A DNA stretch of 57,930 bases from Clostridiales bacterium (GTDB lineage: Bacteria > Bacillota > Clostridia > Oscillospirales > Ruminococcaceae), in the NCBI GenBank assembly GCA_012518465.1, contig JAAYSD010000088.1, positions 1 to 57,930 of the forward strand. Reading direction: 5' to 3'. A program made the position numbers and the translations under genes. Each line of letters starts with the position of its first letter. Position 1 is the first letter of the stretch. The notes beneath the pieces were generated by a model. That model was not told where the DNA came from and did not search any database. It worked only from the letters and a program-made list of their open reading frames with translations. Below are positions 1-8,309 of this stretch, piece after piece.

Positions 1-159
1 CTTGATGGTTTGCCCCCAGCTAAGATACATTGCTCCGTATTGGCTGAACAGGCAATTAAAACAGCAATTTCCAATTATTATAAAAATCAAGGAATTGACC
101 CTGAGCCTATTGTCGGTAAAATAACTGAGCATTGTCACTCGGAAAGCTGTTCGATATAG
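1..159 (+). CDS. IscU/NifU-like Fe-S cluster scaffold protein, 3' end only
   Basis: The window opens inside a reading frame of 52 codons that ends with TAG at 157-159. It encodes the C-terminal end of a NifU N-terminal-domain (IscU-type) scaffold, which holds nascent [2Fe-2S]/[4Fe-4S] clusters delivered by a cysteine desulfurase. The stretch GLPPAKIHCSVLAEQAI carries the third conserved cluster-ligand cysteine (in KIHCS) with the usual following helix. The tail ends HCHSESCSI, an extra His/Cys-rich end. The N-terminal two cysteines lie outside the window. In Clostridia this gene normally follows nifS/iscS, which would lie to the left. Confidence 0.85.
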   Translation, partial: LDGLPPAKIHCSVLAEQAIKTAISNYYKNQGIDPEPIVGKITEHCHSESCSI

Positions 160-188
160 TTGCATAATTTCTTCAGATATGATATACT
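160..188 (+). promoter_or_regulatory. Putative sigma-A promoter for the AI-2E permease/thrS operon
   Basis: TTGCAT (160-165) and TATACT (183-188) are separated by 17 nt, and lie 57 nt before the start codon at 245. No T-box-like leader is present between this promoter and the first gene although thrS is second in the unit. Confidence 0.6.
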
Positions 189-244
189 ATAAACCAATAA
201 TCATAAAAATATTACACTACTAACAAATAACAGGAGATTTTTAC

Positions 245-1537
245 ATGAAGATTGATTGGAACAGGAAGTATAATACTATTGCAGTTTATACGCTTTTAGT
301 TATTTTCATTGCTGTTATAGCTGTGGCAGCTGCTTTAAGGCTTGATGAGTTTAAAAATTGGCTTGATAGCTTTTGGTCTATTTTCACCCCTGTTTTTGTG
401 GGAATAGCAATTGCTTATATTTTAAATCCTGTCGCTAATCTTTTTGAGAAAAAGGTATTTAAAAAGCTATATTTAAAGGCTGATAATCATAAAAAGCACA
501 GATTATTAAGAGGGCTGGCAGTTTTTGTTACGGTTATTTTATCATTGGCTTTTATTATAGGTTTTATAATGCTAGTGGCTCCTGCTATTTTTGATAGTTT
601 TAAGGATTTGGCTACTAAAATTCCTTCTTATGCCGATAATATTGAGCAATCTGCTTATAAGCTTGCTGAAGAGTATCCAGATTTTAAGGATTTTATTAAT
701 GAATCTGTTGAGCAAGCAAGAAGCTATTTGATGAATTTTCAACAGACTATTATAAAGTACTCTGATGAAATTCTAGAGGTTGTGACGGCGGGGCTTAAGG
801 GTACTATATCATTGCTGAAAAACTTTATTATAGGCTATATTATAGCTATTTATCTTATGTTTAGCAAGGATATGTTTATAGCTCAGAGTAAGAAAATTTT
901 ATTTGCTGTGAAGGATTCTAAGAAGTCAATTTCTTTATTAAATGCACTTAGAAAATCTCATAATATATTTTTACGCTCTATAATGGCTACATTGATAGAT
1001 TCCTTTATAGTTGGAATTGTCACTGCTATTGCTATGGCGCTTATGAAAATGCCTTATTCAGTACTTATTGGATGTATTGTTGGCGTTACAAATCTTATAC
1101 CGTTTTTTGGGCCTTTCTTGGGAGCAATACCAAGTGCTTTGTTAATATTGATGGCATCAGGACCGCTTAGCGTATTTTGGTTTCTATTATTTATTCTTAT
1201 TATGCAGCAAATCGATGGAAACATTATTATGCCAAGAATACAAGGCGAATCTACCGGAATACCGGCTATATGGGTATTGATTTCTATTACTGTTGGAGGC
1301 GGGTTGTTTGGTGTAATGGGTATGGTTTTGGCTGTGCCTGTATTTGCTGTTATGTATATGTTTTTAAGGCTTGTTATTGAGAAAAAGCTGAAGTCTAAAA
1401 ATTTACCCGAGGATACTATTTTTTATAGGGATAATTTAGATGAGTTGGAAGCATTGATAAAGAAACAGGAAGAGGAAAGGCAAAAAGCATTGAATGAACA
1501 GGAAGCAAAGGCTAAAGCCACTCTTTTCAAGAAATAA
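245..1537 (+). CDS. AI-2E family transporter (UPF0118/PerM/YdiK-like permease)
   Basis: This 430-residue integral membrane protein belongs to the AI-2E exporter/PerM superfamily; members export signalling molecules or ions, or act in Na+/H+ exchange, so the substrate here is unknown. It shows the family layout: an N-terminal hydrophobic segment followed by a second one (FTPVFVGIAIAYILNPVANL), a cytoplasmic linker, and a C-terminal block with the typical VGVTNLIPFFGPFLGAIPSA and IQGESTGIPAIWVLISITVG stretches. The C-terminus is charged and helical (QEEERQKALNEQEAKAK). The start is ATG at 245 after AGGAGA. thrS follows 21 nt after the stop, so the two are probably co-transcribed. Confidence 0.85.
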   Translation: MKIDWNRKYNTIAVYTLLVIFIAVIAVAAALRLDEFKNWLDSFWSIFTPVFVGIAIAYILNPVANLFEKKVFKKLYLKADNHKKHRLLRGLAVFVTVILSLAFIIGFIMLVAPAIFDSFKDLATKIPSYADNIEQSAYKLAEEYPDFKDFINESVEQARSYLMNFQQTIIKYSDEILEVVTAGLKGTISLLKNFIIGYIIAIYLMFSKDMFIAQSKKILFAVKDSKKSISLLNALRKSHNIFLRSIMATLIDSFIVGIVTAIAMALMKMPYSVLIGCIVGVTNLIPFFGPFLGAIPSALLILMASGPLSVFWFLLFILIMQQIDGNIIMPRIQGESTGIPAIWVLISITVGGGLFGVMGMVLAVPVFAVMYMFLRLVIEKKLKSKNLPEDTIFYRDNLDELEALIKKQEEERQKALNEQEAKAKATLFKK

Positions 1538-1558
1538 ATTAAATACATGGAGGTTATT

Positions 1559-3325
1559 ATGATTGATGATAAAGATGGAATGAGTGAGAAAGTTTATAAT
1601 AGCCGTCACTCATTAGCTCACGTACTTGCAAAAGCAATATGTGAATTATATGATGATGTAAAATTAGCTATTGGTCCTCCTATTGATAATGGTTTTTATT
1701 ATGATTTTGATATACCTGTATCAATTTTAGAAGAGGATTTTCCTAAGATAGAGCAGAGGATGAATGAAATTCTCAAAAGAAATGAATCCTTTGTAAGAGA
1801 AGAAGTTACAGCTGAAAAGGCACTTGAAATATTTAAGGACAACCCATATAAAGTGGAGCTAATTAAGGATTTAGACGGAAATGAGCAAATTTCACTTTAT
1901 TGGCTTGGAGATGATTTTGTAGATTTGTGTAGAGGACCTCATGTTGAAAGTGCGTCGCACTTACGCTCGTGGGCATTTAAAATTAAGACGGTTACAGGTG
2001 CTTATTGGCGTGGAAATTCTGATAATAAAATGCTGCAAAGGGTTTATGTATATGCTTTTGAGTCGAAGGCTGAATTAAAATCATATCTGAATTTCTTAGA
2101 AGAAGCAAAAAAACGTGACCATAGAAAAATAGGAAAAGAGCAGGAGCTTTTTGCTATTATGGATGAAGGGCCGGGTTTTCCGTTTTTTTTACCTAAGGGA
2201 ATGATATTAAGAAATAAGCTGCTTGATTTTTGGCATGAAATACATGATAAAGCAGGCTATAAAGAGATTTCAACGCCTGTGATGCTCAATCGTTCATTAT
2301 GGGAACGCAGTGGGCATTGGTATCATTATCAAGATAATATGTATACAACAGTTATTGATGAGCAGGATTTTGCTATAAAACCTATGAATTGTCCGGGTGG
2401 AATCCTTGTTTATGCATCAAAAAATCACTCCTACCGTGAGCTTCCTATGAGAATCGGCGAATTAGGGCTTGTTCACAGACATGAGCTTTCCGGTGCTTTG
2501 CACGGGCTTATGAGGGTTCGCTGCTTTACTCAAGATGATGCACATATTTTCATGACTAAAGAGCAGATTAAGGACGAAATCAAGGGTGTTGTAAAGCTGA
2601 TTGATGAAGTATATACAAAGACCTTTGGTTTCCCATATAAGATTGAACTTTCTACTCAGCCTGAAAATTCTATGGGCAGCAAGGAAGATTGGGATATAGC
2701 TACTAAGGCATTAGGCGATGCTATTAGCGAGCTAGGGTATGAATATGTGGTCAATGAGGGCGACGGTGCTTTTTACGGCCCTAAGCTTGACTTTCATTTA
2801 ACTGATTGTTTGGGAAGAACGTGGCAGTGTGGTACGATTCAGCTTGATTTTCAGTTGCCTGAGAGATTTGAGCTTGAATATGCGGGAGCTGATGGAAAAC
2901 AGCATAGGCCAATCATGATTCACCGTGTTGTATTTGGAAGTGTCGAAAGATTTATAGGAATTCTTACTGAACATTTTGCAGGTAAATTTCCATTCTGGTT
3001 GTCACCAAGTCAAGTTGGTATTGTTCCTGTAAGAGCAGAGCATGGCGAGTATGCAGATAAAATTTCTGGTCAATTGCAAAGTATTGGAATAAGAGCTGAG
3101 GTTGACCATTCTGATGAAAATATGGGCACAAAAATTAAGAATTTTAGACATGGTTTATTGCCTTATATCATAATTGTGGGCGATAAAGAGCAGGGCGATA
3201 ATACTATTTCCTTAAGAGTACGTTCTGGCAAGCAGGTAAATAATATTTCTCTTGAAAGCTTTATTACTGCTTGTAAAACTATGATTTCACAAAAGAACAT
3301 TGACTTAATAGACAGCTTTAATTAA
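1559..3325 (+). CDS. thrS: Threonine--tRNA ligase, form lacking the TGS domain
   Basis: Class II aminoacyl-tRNA synthetase that charges tRNA-Thr and edits Ser-tRNA-Thr. The protein starts almost directly at the editing (N2) domain: RHSLAHVL gives the HxxxH and DLCRGPH the CxxxH zinc/editing motif. The catalytic core has the zinc ligands in PMNCPGG, ALHGLMRVR and MIHRVVFGS, motif 2 around RCFTQDDAHIF and motif 3 SVERFIGILTEH, followed by the anticodon-binding domain. The N-terminal TGS domain of about 60 residues is absent, hence 588 aa instead of about 640. I chose ATG 1559, five bases after GGAGG; the ATG at 1547 is part of the Shine-Dalgarno sequence itself. A weak stem-loop (3343-3366) follows the gene. 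Confidence 0.95.
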   Translation: MIDDKDGMSEKVYNSRHSLAHVLAKAICELYDDVKLAIGPPIDNGFYYDFDIPVSILEEDFPKIEQRMNEILKRNESFVREEVTAEKALEIFKDNPYKVELIKDLDGNEQISLYWLGDDFVDLCRGPHVESASHLRSWAFKIKTVTGAYWRGNSDNKMLQRVYVYAFESKAELKSYLNFLEEAKKRDHRKIGKEQELFAIMDEGPGFPFFLPKGMILRNKLLDFWHEIHDKAGYKEISTPVMLNRSLWERSGHWYHYQDNMYTTVIDEQDFAIKPMNCPGGILVYASKNHSYRELPMRIGELGLVHRHELSGALHGLMRVRCFTQDDAHIFMTKEQIKDEIKGVVKLIDEVYTKTFGFPYKIELSTQPENSMGSKEDWDIATKALGDAISELGYEYVVNEGDGAFYGPKLDFHLTDCLGRTWQCGTIQLDFQLPERFELEYAGADGKQHRPIMIHRVVFGSVERFIGILTEHFAGKFPFWLSPSQVGIVPVRAEHGEYADKISGQLQSIGIRAEVDHSDENMGTKIKNFRHGLLPYIIIVGDKEQGDNTISLRVRSGKQVNNISLESFITACKTMISQKNIDLIDSFN

Positions 3326-3383
3326 AAAAATAATGTGAAAATAGCCGAGTATGAATATATTCGGCTTATTTTATGAGGTAATT

Positions 3384-3887
3384 ATGACAAAAAAACAGCT
3401 AACCTATACTATTGTACTATTTTCCTTGTTAGGAATTATGTTTATTGTACTTTTTGTTTTTTCATCACAAAACGCAGAAGACAGCTCAAATCTCAGTGAT
3501 GGACTTTTATTGAGTATTTTAAAAATTTTTATTAGTGATTTTGAAACAATTTCAGAAAATCAGCAGACTTTCTTATTAGAGTCCTTTTCAGTAATTATTA
3601 GAAAGCTTGCACATTTTTCATTATTTTTTATAATAGGTGTATTATCATTTTTGTCTTTTTATATGTTTAAAATTAATAATTTTTTAAAATTAGTTAATGC
3701 ATTTGGAATATCAGTTTTCTACGCTATTTTTGATGAGGTGCATCAATACTTCGTTCCCGGAAGGGGAGCATCTATCTACGATGTATTAATAGATATTTCT
3801 GGTAGTTTATTTGGTATCTTTGTTGTATGTATGGTATTTTTGCTTGAGATATATGTTCAAAAGGTAAAAAATACAGAAATAATATAA
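3384..3887 (+). CDS. VanZ-like family membrane protein
   Basis: A 167-residue membrane protein with four predicted hydrophobic segments and the VanZ signature: RKLAHFSLFFIIG in the second segment, and FDEVHQYFVPGRGASIYDV followed by IDISGS. VanZ homologues confer low-level teicoplanin resistance in some hosts, but most family members have no known role. ATG 3384 is preceded by GAGG with 5-nt spacing; the upstream in-frame ATG (3351) falls in a stem-loop and has no ribosome-binding site. It sits alone between thrS and the polymer-control operon. Confidence 0.82.
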   Translation: MTKKQLTYTIVLFSLLGIMFIVLFVFSSQNAEDSSNLSDGLLLSILKIFISDFETISENQQTFLLESFSVIIRKLAHFSLFFIIGVLSFLSFYMFKINNFLKLVNAFGISVFYAIFDEVHQYFVPGRGASIYDVLIDISGSLFGIFVVCMVFLLEIYVQKVKNTEII

Positions 3888-3904
3888 TAATTATTAAAAA
3901 TATA

Positions 3905-3933
3905 TTGACTACTAATTAATAAAATGGTAATAT
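3905..3933 (+). promoter_or_regulatory. Sigma-A promoter of the cps regulatory operon
   Basis: TTGACT (3905-3910) and TAATAT (3928-3933) with a 17-nt spacer, about 30 nt before the Shine-Dalgarno sequence GGAGG of the first gene (ATG at 3965). Confidence 0.75.
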
Positions 3934-3964
3934 ATTTAGGTAACTATATTATCATGGAGGAATA

Positions 3965-4687
3965 ATGGAAAACGAAAAAGAAATGGAAATAGACCTAATT
4001 ACCCTATGGTCGATTTTTTTGAAAAATATTAAACCAATTATTGCTATTACGCTATTTTGTACAATTTCAGCATTTATATTTTCTTTTTTTGTTGTAGATA
4101 AGAAATATTCAGCTAGCACAAAGGTACTTGTACAAGTAAGCTATGATGTGGAAAATGCTAGTCAGGAGCTTAATGCTCTTTCAGTAGCACAAAAGCTTGT
4201 CGAAAATTGTAAGATTATTTTTAAAAGCGATAAGGTAATAACACAGATTGAACAAAAGCTGGAAGGGCAGTATACCAGAGATGAATTAAATAATATGATT
4301 AGTATTTCTTCGGGTGATAATACTGGATTTATTTATTTAACTGTTCAAAGTGCGTCGCCTGAGGCAGCTGCTCAATTAGCTAATCTTGCGACAAAAATCG
4401 GTACTAGCGAGAGTGAGGCAATACTTAAAAACGCTTTTATTAATACTATCGATGAGGCAAGAGTTCCTGAAAATCCCTCGTCGCCTAATGTAAAGCTTAA
4501 TACAGTTATTGGATTTGTTTTAGGCTTGATATTATCCTACTTAATATTTTTAATAATTGATATTATTGATAATAAGGTAAAAGGCTCTGATGACCTGTCA
4601 TCTATGTATGGGATTCCGCTTTTGGCTGATATTCCCGATTTGAACGCTAAGACAAAGGGGGATTATCGCTATGCAAAAGAAGGTTAA
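3965..4687 (+). CDS. cpsC: Wzz/CpsC-type polysaccharide co-polymerase, kinase adaptor
   Basis: A 240-residue chain-length-determinant protein that anchors and activates a cytoplasmic tyrosine kinase and controls polymer length at the membrane. Two transmembrane helices flank an extracytoplasmic loop: the first near residues 20-45, the second near 178-200. The loop before the second helix has the proline-rich signature VPENPSSPNVKLN, and the cytoplasmic tail (PLLADIP) is the usual kinase-activating region. It starts at ATG 3965 after GGAGG and its last 17 nt overlap the kinase gene, as in Gram-positive split Wzc systems. Confidence 0.88.
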   Translation: MENEKEMEIDLITLWSIFLKNIKPIIAITLFCTISAFIFSFFVVDKKYSASTKVLVQVSYDVENASQELNALSVAQKLVENCKIIFKSDKVITQIEQKLEGQYTRDELNNMISISSGDNTGFIYLTVQSASPEAAAQLANLATKIGTSESEAILKNAFINTIDEARVPENPSSPNVKLNTVIGFVLGLILSYLIFLIIDIIDNKVKGSDDLSSMYGIPLLADIPDLNAKTKGDYRYAKEG

Positions 4688-5363
4688 TGATAAAGTAATA
4701 GTAAAAAAGCACGTTTTGGTAGATGAAAATTCACCTTTTATAGTTACTGAGTCCTTTAAAATTGCTAGGACTAATCTGATGTTTGCATTAGCATCAAGTG
4801 AAAAAAAGCCAGTTTTTTTTACTAGTGCCAATCAATCTGAGGGAAAAAGCACTACTTGCGTAAACATAAGTAGTTCATTTGCGTCTATGGGGTCGAGAAT
4901 TTTAGTTTTGGATGCTGACTTAAGACGTCCTACTGTGCATAAGTACTTTAAGCTTAAAAATTCTAAGGGACTTTCTTCAGTTTTAGGATATTTTAATAAA
5001 GTGCATGATTGTATTTATCAAAATGTAAGGCCTAATCTTGATGTTATGACCTCTGGGCCTATTCCACCCAATCCAGCCGAGCTTTTAACCTCAAAGGCTA
5101 TGACTGATTTGCTTACGGCTTTAGACGAATATTATGATTATATATTCATTGATACACCACCTGTTAATGTTGTTACTGACTCACAATTATTAAACAAGAA
5201 TTGTGCAGGATGTATTTTCGTTGTGAGAAGAAATCAAACTAAGCATAGTGATATTACTGAAGGATTGAGGAGAATTAAGCTAGCCAACGGAAATATTTTG
5301 GGATTTATGACAATAAACCCCGATTTAAACAAGGGTAAAAAGTATCATTACAGATATAAATGA
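4671..5363 (+). CDS. cpsD: CpsD/CapB-type tyrosine autokinase
   Basis: A 230-residue bacterial tyrosine (BY) kinase that autophosphorylates a C-terminal tyrosine cluster to regulate envelope polysaccharide assembly. It shows a Walker A (SEGKSTTCVN), Walker A' (VLDADLRRP) and Walker B (YIFIDTPPV), with a short C-terminal tyrosine cluster KKYHYRYK (three Tyr). It overlaps the adaptor gene by 17 nt, has GGGGG about 9 nt before ATG 4671, and is followed by its cognate phosphatase. The tyrosine cluster is shorter than in streptococcal CpsD. Confidence 0.9.
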   Translation: MQKKVNDKVIVKKHVLVDENSPFIVTESFKIARTNLMFALASSEKKPVFFTSANQSEGKSTTCVNISSSFASMGSRILVLDADLRRPTVHKYFKLKNSKGLSSVLGYFNKVHDCIYQNVRPNLDVMTSGPIPPNPAELLTSKAMTDLLTALDEYYDYIFIDTPPVNVVTDSQLLNKNCAGCIFVVRRNQTKHSDITEGLRRIKLANGNILGFMTINPDLNKGKKYHYRYK

Positions 5364-5373
5364 GGTAATAAGG

Positions 5374-6099
5374 TTGAAAACTGATTTTCATTGTCATGTC
5401 CTGCCTGAATTTGATGACGGGGCGAAGAGTATCGATGAATCGATAGCTATTTTAAAGGAACAAAAGCAGCAGGGCTTTGATACAGTAGTTGCTACCTCAC
5501 ATTTTTATAGAAATAAAGAAACCTATGAGCAGTTCGTTTTAAGAAGACAAAAAGCATATCATAAGCTAGAAAGTGCAGTATCAGGGCTTGATATTCCTGA
5601 TATTGTTCTTGGTGCTGAAGTTTTATTTTACAGCTCCATTATCGATGATGAAGTAGATGGCTTATGTATAAGTGGTACAAAGTTTCTTCTTTTGGAGATG
5701 CCTTTTTATAGCTTATCAAAGCCTGAATTAAATTTATTAATAGATTTTATAGAAAGCACAGAATATAAAATAATTTTCGCACACATAGAAAGATACTCTA
5801 AATTATATGATAAAGAATTATATGAAAGCGTATTAAGCTTTGATAATGCTTTATATCAAGTAAATTGCGATTCCTTTGGTGACAGGGTTCTTAGAAAGGT
5901 TGCTTTAAAATTAATAAAGCAGGGGCGTGTTCATATTATTGGAACTGATGCACATAATATGACTTCAAGACCACCACTTTATAATGATGCAGCCGCTATT
6001 ATTAATAAAAAGCTTGGCAGTGAATATTTAGACGCTTTTCATATGCGAGGCGAGGCTGTTTTAGCTGATAAATCAATAAGTAAAATTTTATCAATTTGA
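5374..6099 (+). CDS. cpsB: CpsB/YwqE-type tyrosine-protein phosphatase (PHP fold)
   Basis: A 241-residue manganese-dependent phosphatase of the PHP superfamily that dephosphorylates the CpsD kinase. Metal-binding motifs are visible along the chain: FHCHVLP near the N-terminus with DDGAKS, ATSHF, IFAHIERY and GTDAHN. The start is TTG at 5374, 8 nt after GAGG that overlaps the kinase stop, and it gives an N-terminus (MKTDFHCH) that fits the family. It lies third in the operon between the kinase and the LCP protein. Confidence 0.9.
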   Translation: MKTDFHCHVLPEFDDGAKSIDESIAILKEQKQQGFDTVVATSHFYRNKETYEQFVLRRQKAYHKLESAVSGLDIPDIVLGAEVLFYSSIIDDEVDGLCISGTKFLLLEMPFYSLSKPELNLLIDFIESTEYKIIFAHIERYSKLYDKELYESVLSFDNALYQVNCDSFGDRVLRKVALKLIKQGRVHIIGTDAHNMTSRPPLYNDAAAIINKKLGSEYLDAFHMRGEAVLADKSISKILSI

Positions 6100-6108
6100 G
6101 GGGTACGT

Positions 6109-7149
6109 ATGGAAAATCCTACTATTAAAACAAGGCGTAGACTGACAAAAAAGAAAAAGAAAAAAATAAAAGCCAAAACAGTTATTATATCATTAATTTC
6201 ATTTATTGTAGCTATGCCTTTGGTTGCATGGTTATTAGTTGAAATGTGGCTTAATAGCTGGACTGGTTTATTTAACTTTGGGGATTCCAATACGTCCAGA
6301 AATTTTAATCCTATTGATGCTGAGTCGGGTGAGTTTATTGATGATGATATTAATGCTTATAAGCCCCCTGAAATTGATGTATATAAAGATGAGAATGTCT
6401 TAAATGTACTTATGATTGGTACTGATGAAAGGCAGAAGGATTTTGATCCTACTGCACGTTCTGACAGCATGATGATTTTATCCTTGAATTTTAAGACAAA
6501 TACAATTAGGCTTGCTAGTTTAGCTAGAAATATTCCTGTATACGTGCCTGAGCTTGGGAAAAACGATTTGCTAACACACATTCATCACTATGGTGGAGAG
6601 GATATGCTGCTAGAATATGTAAGGAGTTATCTAGGTGTTGACGTGGATAAATATGTAAGGACAAATTTCTACACTTTTGAAAAGCTAATTGATTCAGTAG
6701 GTGGAGTAGATGTTGAGCTGACTTATGATGAGGCTCTAGGACTTAATGGTGAACATCCGCTAGGCAGTAATGCAATTACAAAGGCTAGGGTAAAAGAAGG
6801 GTCAAATCATTTGAGCGGTTATGATGCACTACAATACTCTAGGCTTAGATATATCGATGATGACTATCATAGAATAGTTAGACAAAGAAATGTAGTTATG
6901 TCCGTTATAAAGAGTGCTAAGGGCATGTCTTTAAATGAGCTTAACAAAATGCTTCAAACAGTTGCTCCCTTGGTAAAAACTAATTTTACTCAAAATGAAA
7001 TTAAATCAGTAGTATATCGATTGGTTGATTTCTTAACTGGTGCTGATATTGAAAATATTAGTATTCCTGAAAATAATCAAGTTATGATTAATAAAGAATA
7101 TTCTCATGAAAAATATTCACAGGTACTGCGAGATTTCTTATATCAATAA
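6109..7149 (+). CDS. LytR-CpsA-Psr (LCP) family phosphotransferase
   Basis: A 346-residue membrane-anchored LCP enzyme; the family transfers undecaprenyl-linked polymers to peptidoglycan outside the cell. A lysine/arginine-rich cytoplasmic N-terminus (residues 5-23) precedes one transmembrane helix (about 25-45). The LCP domain has MIGTDERQ, ARSDSMMILSLN, the VGGVDVEL strand and the arginine pair in YSRLRYIDDDYHRIVRQRN that binds the lipid pyrophosphate. It starts at ATG 6109 after GAGGGG and closes the operon before a strong terminator. Confidence 0.9.
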   Translation: MENPTIKTRRRLTKKKKKKIKAKTVIISLISFIVAMPLVAWLLVEMWLNSWTGLFNFGDSNTSRNFNPIDAESGEFIDDDINAYKPPEIDVYKDENVLNVLMIGTDERQKDFDPTARSDSMMILSLNFKTNTIRLASLARNIPVYVPELGKNDLLTHIHHYGGEDMLLEYVRSYLGVDVDKYVRTNFYTFEKLIDSVGGVDVELTYDEALGLNGEHPLGSNAITKARVKEGSNHLSGYDALQYSRLRYIDDDYHRIVRQRNVVMSVIKSAKGMSLNELNKMLQTVAPLVKTNFTQNEIKSVVYRLVDFLTGADIENISIPENNQVMINKEYSHEKYSQVLRDFLYQ

Positions 7150-7160
7150 TTATTTAAATA

Positions 7161-7190
7161 AAAACCTTGCTTATTTAAGCAAGGTTTTTT
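7161..7190 (+). terminator. Rho-independent terminator of the cps operon
   Basis: A perfect stem of at least 10 bp (7163-7172 with 7177-7186) with a 4-nt loop is followed by a T run, 11 nt after the LCP stop codon. Confidence 0.9.
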
Positions 7191-7253
7191 GTGCATAATT
7201 TTCCATTTAGAGAGAATAATATAGTAGAATAAATTCTAATAAGAGGATAGTCT

Positions 7254-7904
7254 ATGATTGTAATTGTAATACGCGGTATTATTTTATATGCTTTAATTAT
7301 GGCGTCGCTTCGACTTATGGGTAAAAGACAGCTAGGCGAGCTTCAGCCATCTGAATTAGTAGTAACTATTTTAATATCTAACATTGCCTCTTTGCCTTTG
7401 GAAAATCTCTCAGCACCGATGCTTGCAGGAGTTATTCCCGTGCTTACTCTTGTTTGTCTTGATGTATTTATGTCGGGGTTTATGCTTAAATTTCATCGCT
7501 TTAGACGGTTTGTTTCAGGCAATCCTATTATTTTAATTTCTCATGGTAAGGTTAATCAAAAGCAGCTACGTTCACTACGTTATACTATCGATGAATTATT
7601 TGAGGCAATGAGAGAAAGTTCAATTTATGATTTAAACGATGTTCAATACGCAATAGTAGAAAACAATGGTAAAATAAATTTTTATGAAAAACAGCAGCAG
7701 GGAAGTACCGACAACCTTAATCCACCTGAAATTATTATACGTGATGGAGTTATTGACCATAAGGGGCTGATAGAATGTGGCTTAAACACAAATTGGCTTG
7801 AAAAAACGGTAAAAGAAAACAAGCTAAAGGTAAATGACATTTTTCTAATGACTTCAGATGAAAAGGCAAATTATAATATTATTAAAAAGGACGGTATCCC
7901 ATGA
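7254..7904 (+). CDS. YetF/DUF421 family membrane protein
   Basis: A 216-residue protein of the YetF (DUF421) family, related to the sporulation-associated SpoVA/YdfR/YetF group but of unsettled function. Three N-terminal hydrophobic segments include LRLMGKRQLGELQPSELVV, the hallmark of the family. A soluble C-terminal domain follows with NPIILISHGKVNQKQLR and a helical region (IDELFEAMRESSI). The start is ATG 7254 after AGAGG. Its stop overlaps the next start by 4 nt (ATGA), so translation is coupled to the DUF4363 gene. Confidence 0.85.
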   Translation: MIVIVIRGIILYALIMASLRLMGKRQLGELQPSELVVTILISNIASLPLENLSAPMLAGVIPVLTLVCLDVFMSGFMLKFHRFRRFVSGNPIILISHGKVNQKQLRSLRYTIDELFEAMRESSIYDLNDVQYAIVENNGKINFYEKQQQGSTDNLNPPEIIIRDGVIDHKGLIECGLNTNWLEKTVKENKLKVNDIFLMTSDEKANYNIIKKDGIP

Positions 7905-8278
7905 TTAGAATAGTAATTGGCGGAATAATAATGGTTTTGATTATAACAGTTAGCTTATTTTCTTTTTTTGTTTCACAAGATTATACTGAGCTTATTATCA
8001 AAACACTTGATGAGGCGACGGAAAGCTTTAATTCATCTGATTTTGTAAATGCTGCAGAAACATCACAAAGAGCAGTTGAATTGTGGAATGAGTATCGTTC
8101 TCACATTTTATTTGCCGGAAACTTTGAGCAGGAGAAGGATGTGACTGAAACGCTAGCTGAAATAGAAACCCATGCTGAATATGGTGAAGATGAATTTTAT
8201 TCCAAAATAAATTTAGCAACTTCACTTGTACAAACCTTTTTTCAAGCACAAATTCCGTATTTGCATAATATTTTATAA
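7901..8278 (+). CDS. DUF4363 family protein
   Basis: A 125-residue protein with one N-terminal transmembrane or signal-anchor helix (residues 3-25) and a helical extracytoplasmic part containing the aromatic-rich WNEYRSHILFAGNFEQE stretch. It fits the DUF4363 family, which in Clostridia is typically encoded directly after a YetF/DUF421 gene, as here. No biochemical function is known; the tight pairing suggests the two act together at the membrane. Confidence 0.75.
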   Translation: MIRIVIGGIIMVLIITVSLFSFFVSQDYTELIIKTLDEATESFNSSDFVNAAETSQRAVELWNEYRSHILFAGNFEQEKDVTETLAEIETHAEYGEDEFYSKINLATSLVQTFFQAQIPYLHNIL

Positions 8279-8279
8279 C

Positions 8280-8309
8280 AAAAGGAAGGGGAAATTCCCC
8301 CTTCCTTTT
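8280..8309. terminator. Bidirectional terminator between convergent genes
   Basis: A 12-bp perfect stem (8280-8291 with 8298-8309) with a 6-nt loop is flanked by A and T runs. It lies one base after the DUF4363 stop and overlaps the stop codon of the minus-strand permease (8308-8310), so it probably serves both genes. Confidence 0.88.

Noticed and set aside
160..244. T-box leader controlling thrS
   Set aside because: The leader is too short and lacks a specifier loop, a T-box bulge sequence and a terminator.
3343..3366. Rho-independent terminator after thrS
   Set aside because: The stem is only seven pairs with a wobble and there is no continuous T run; at best a weak attenuating hairpin.
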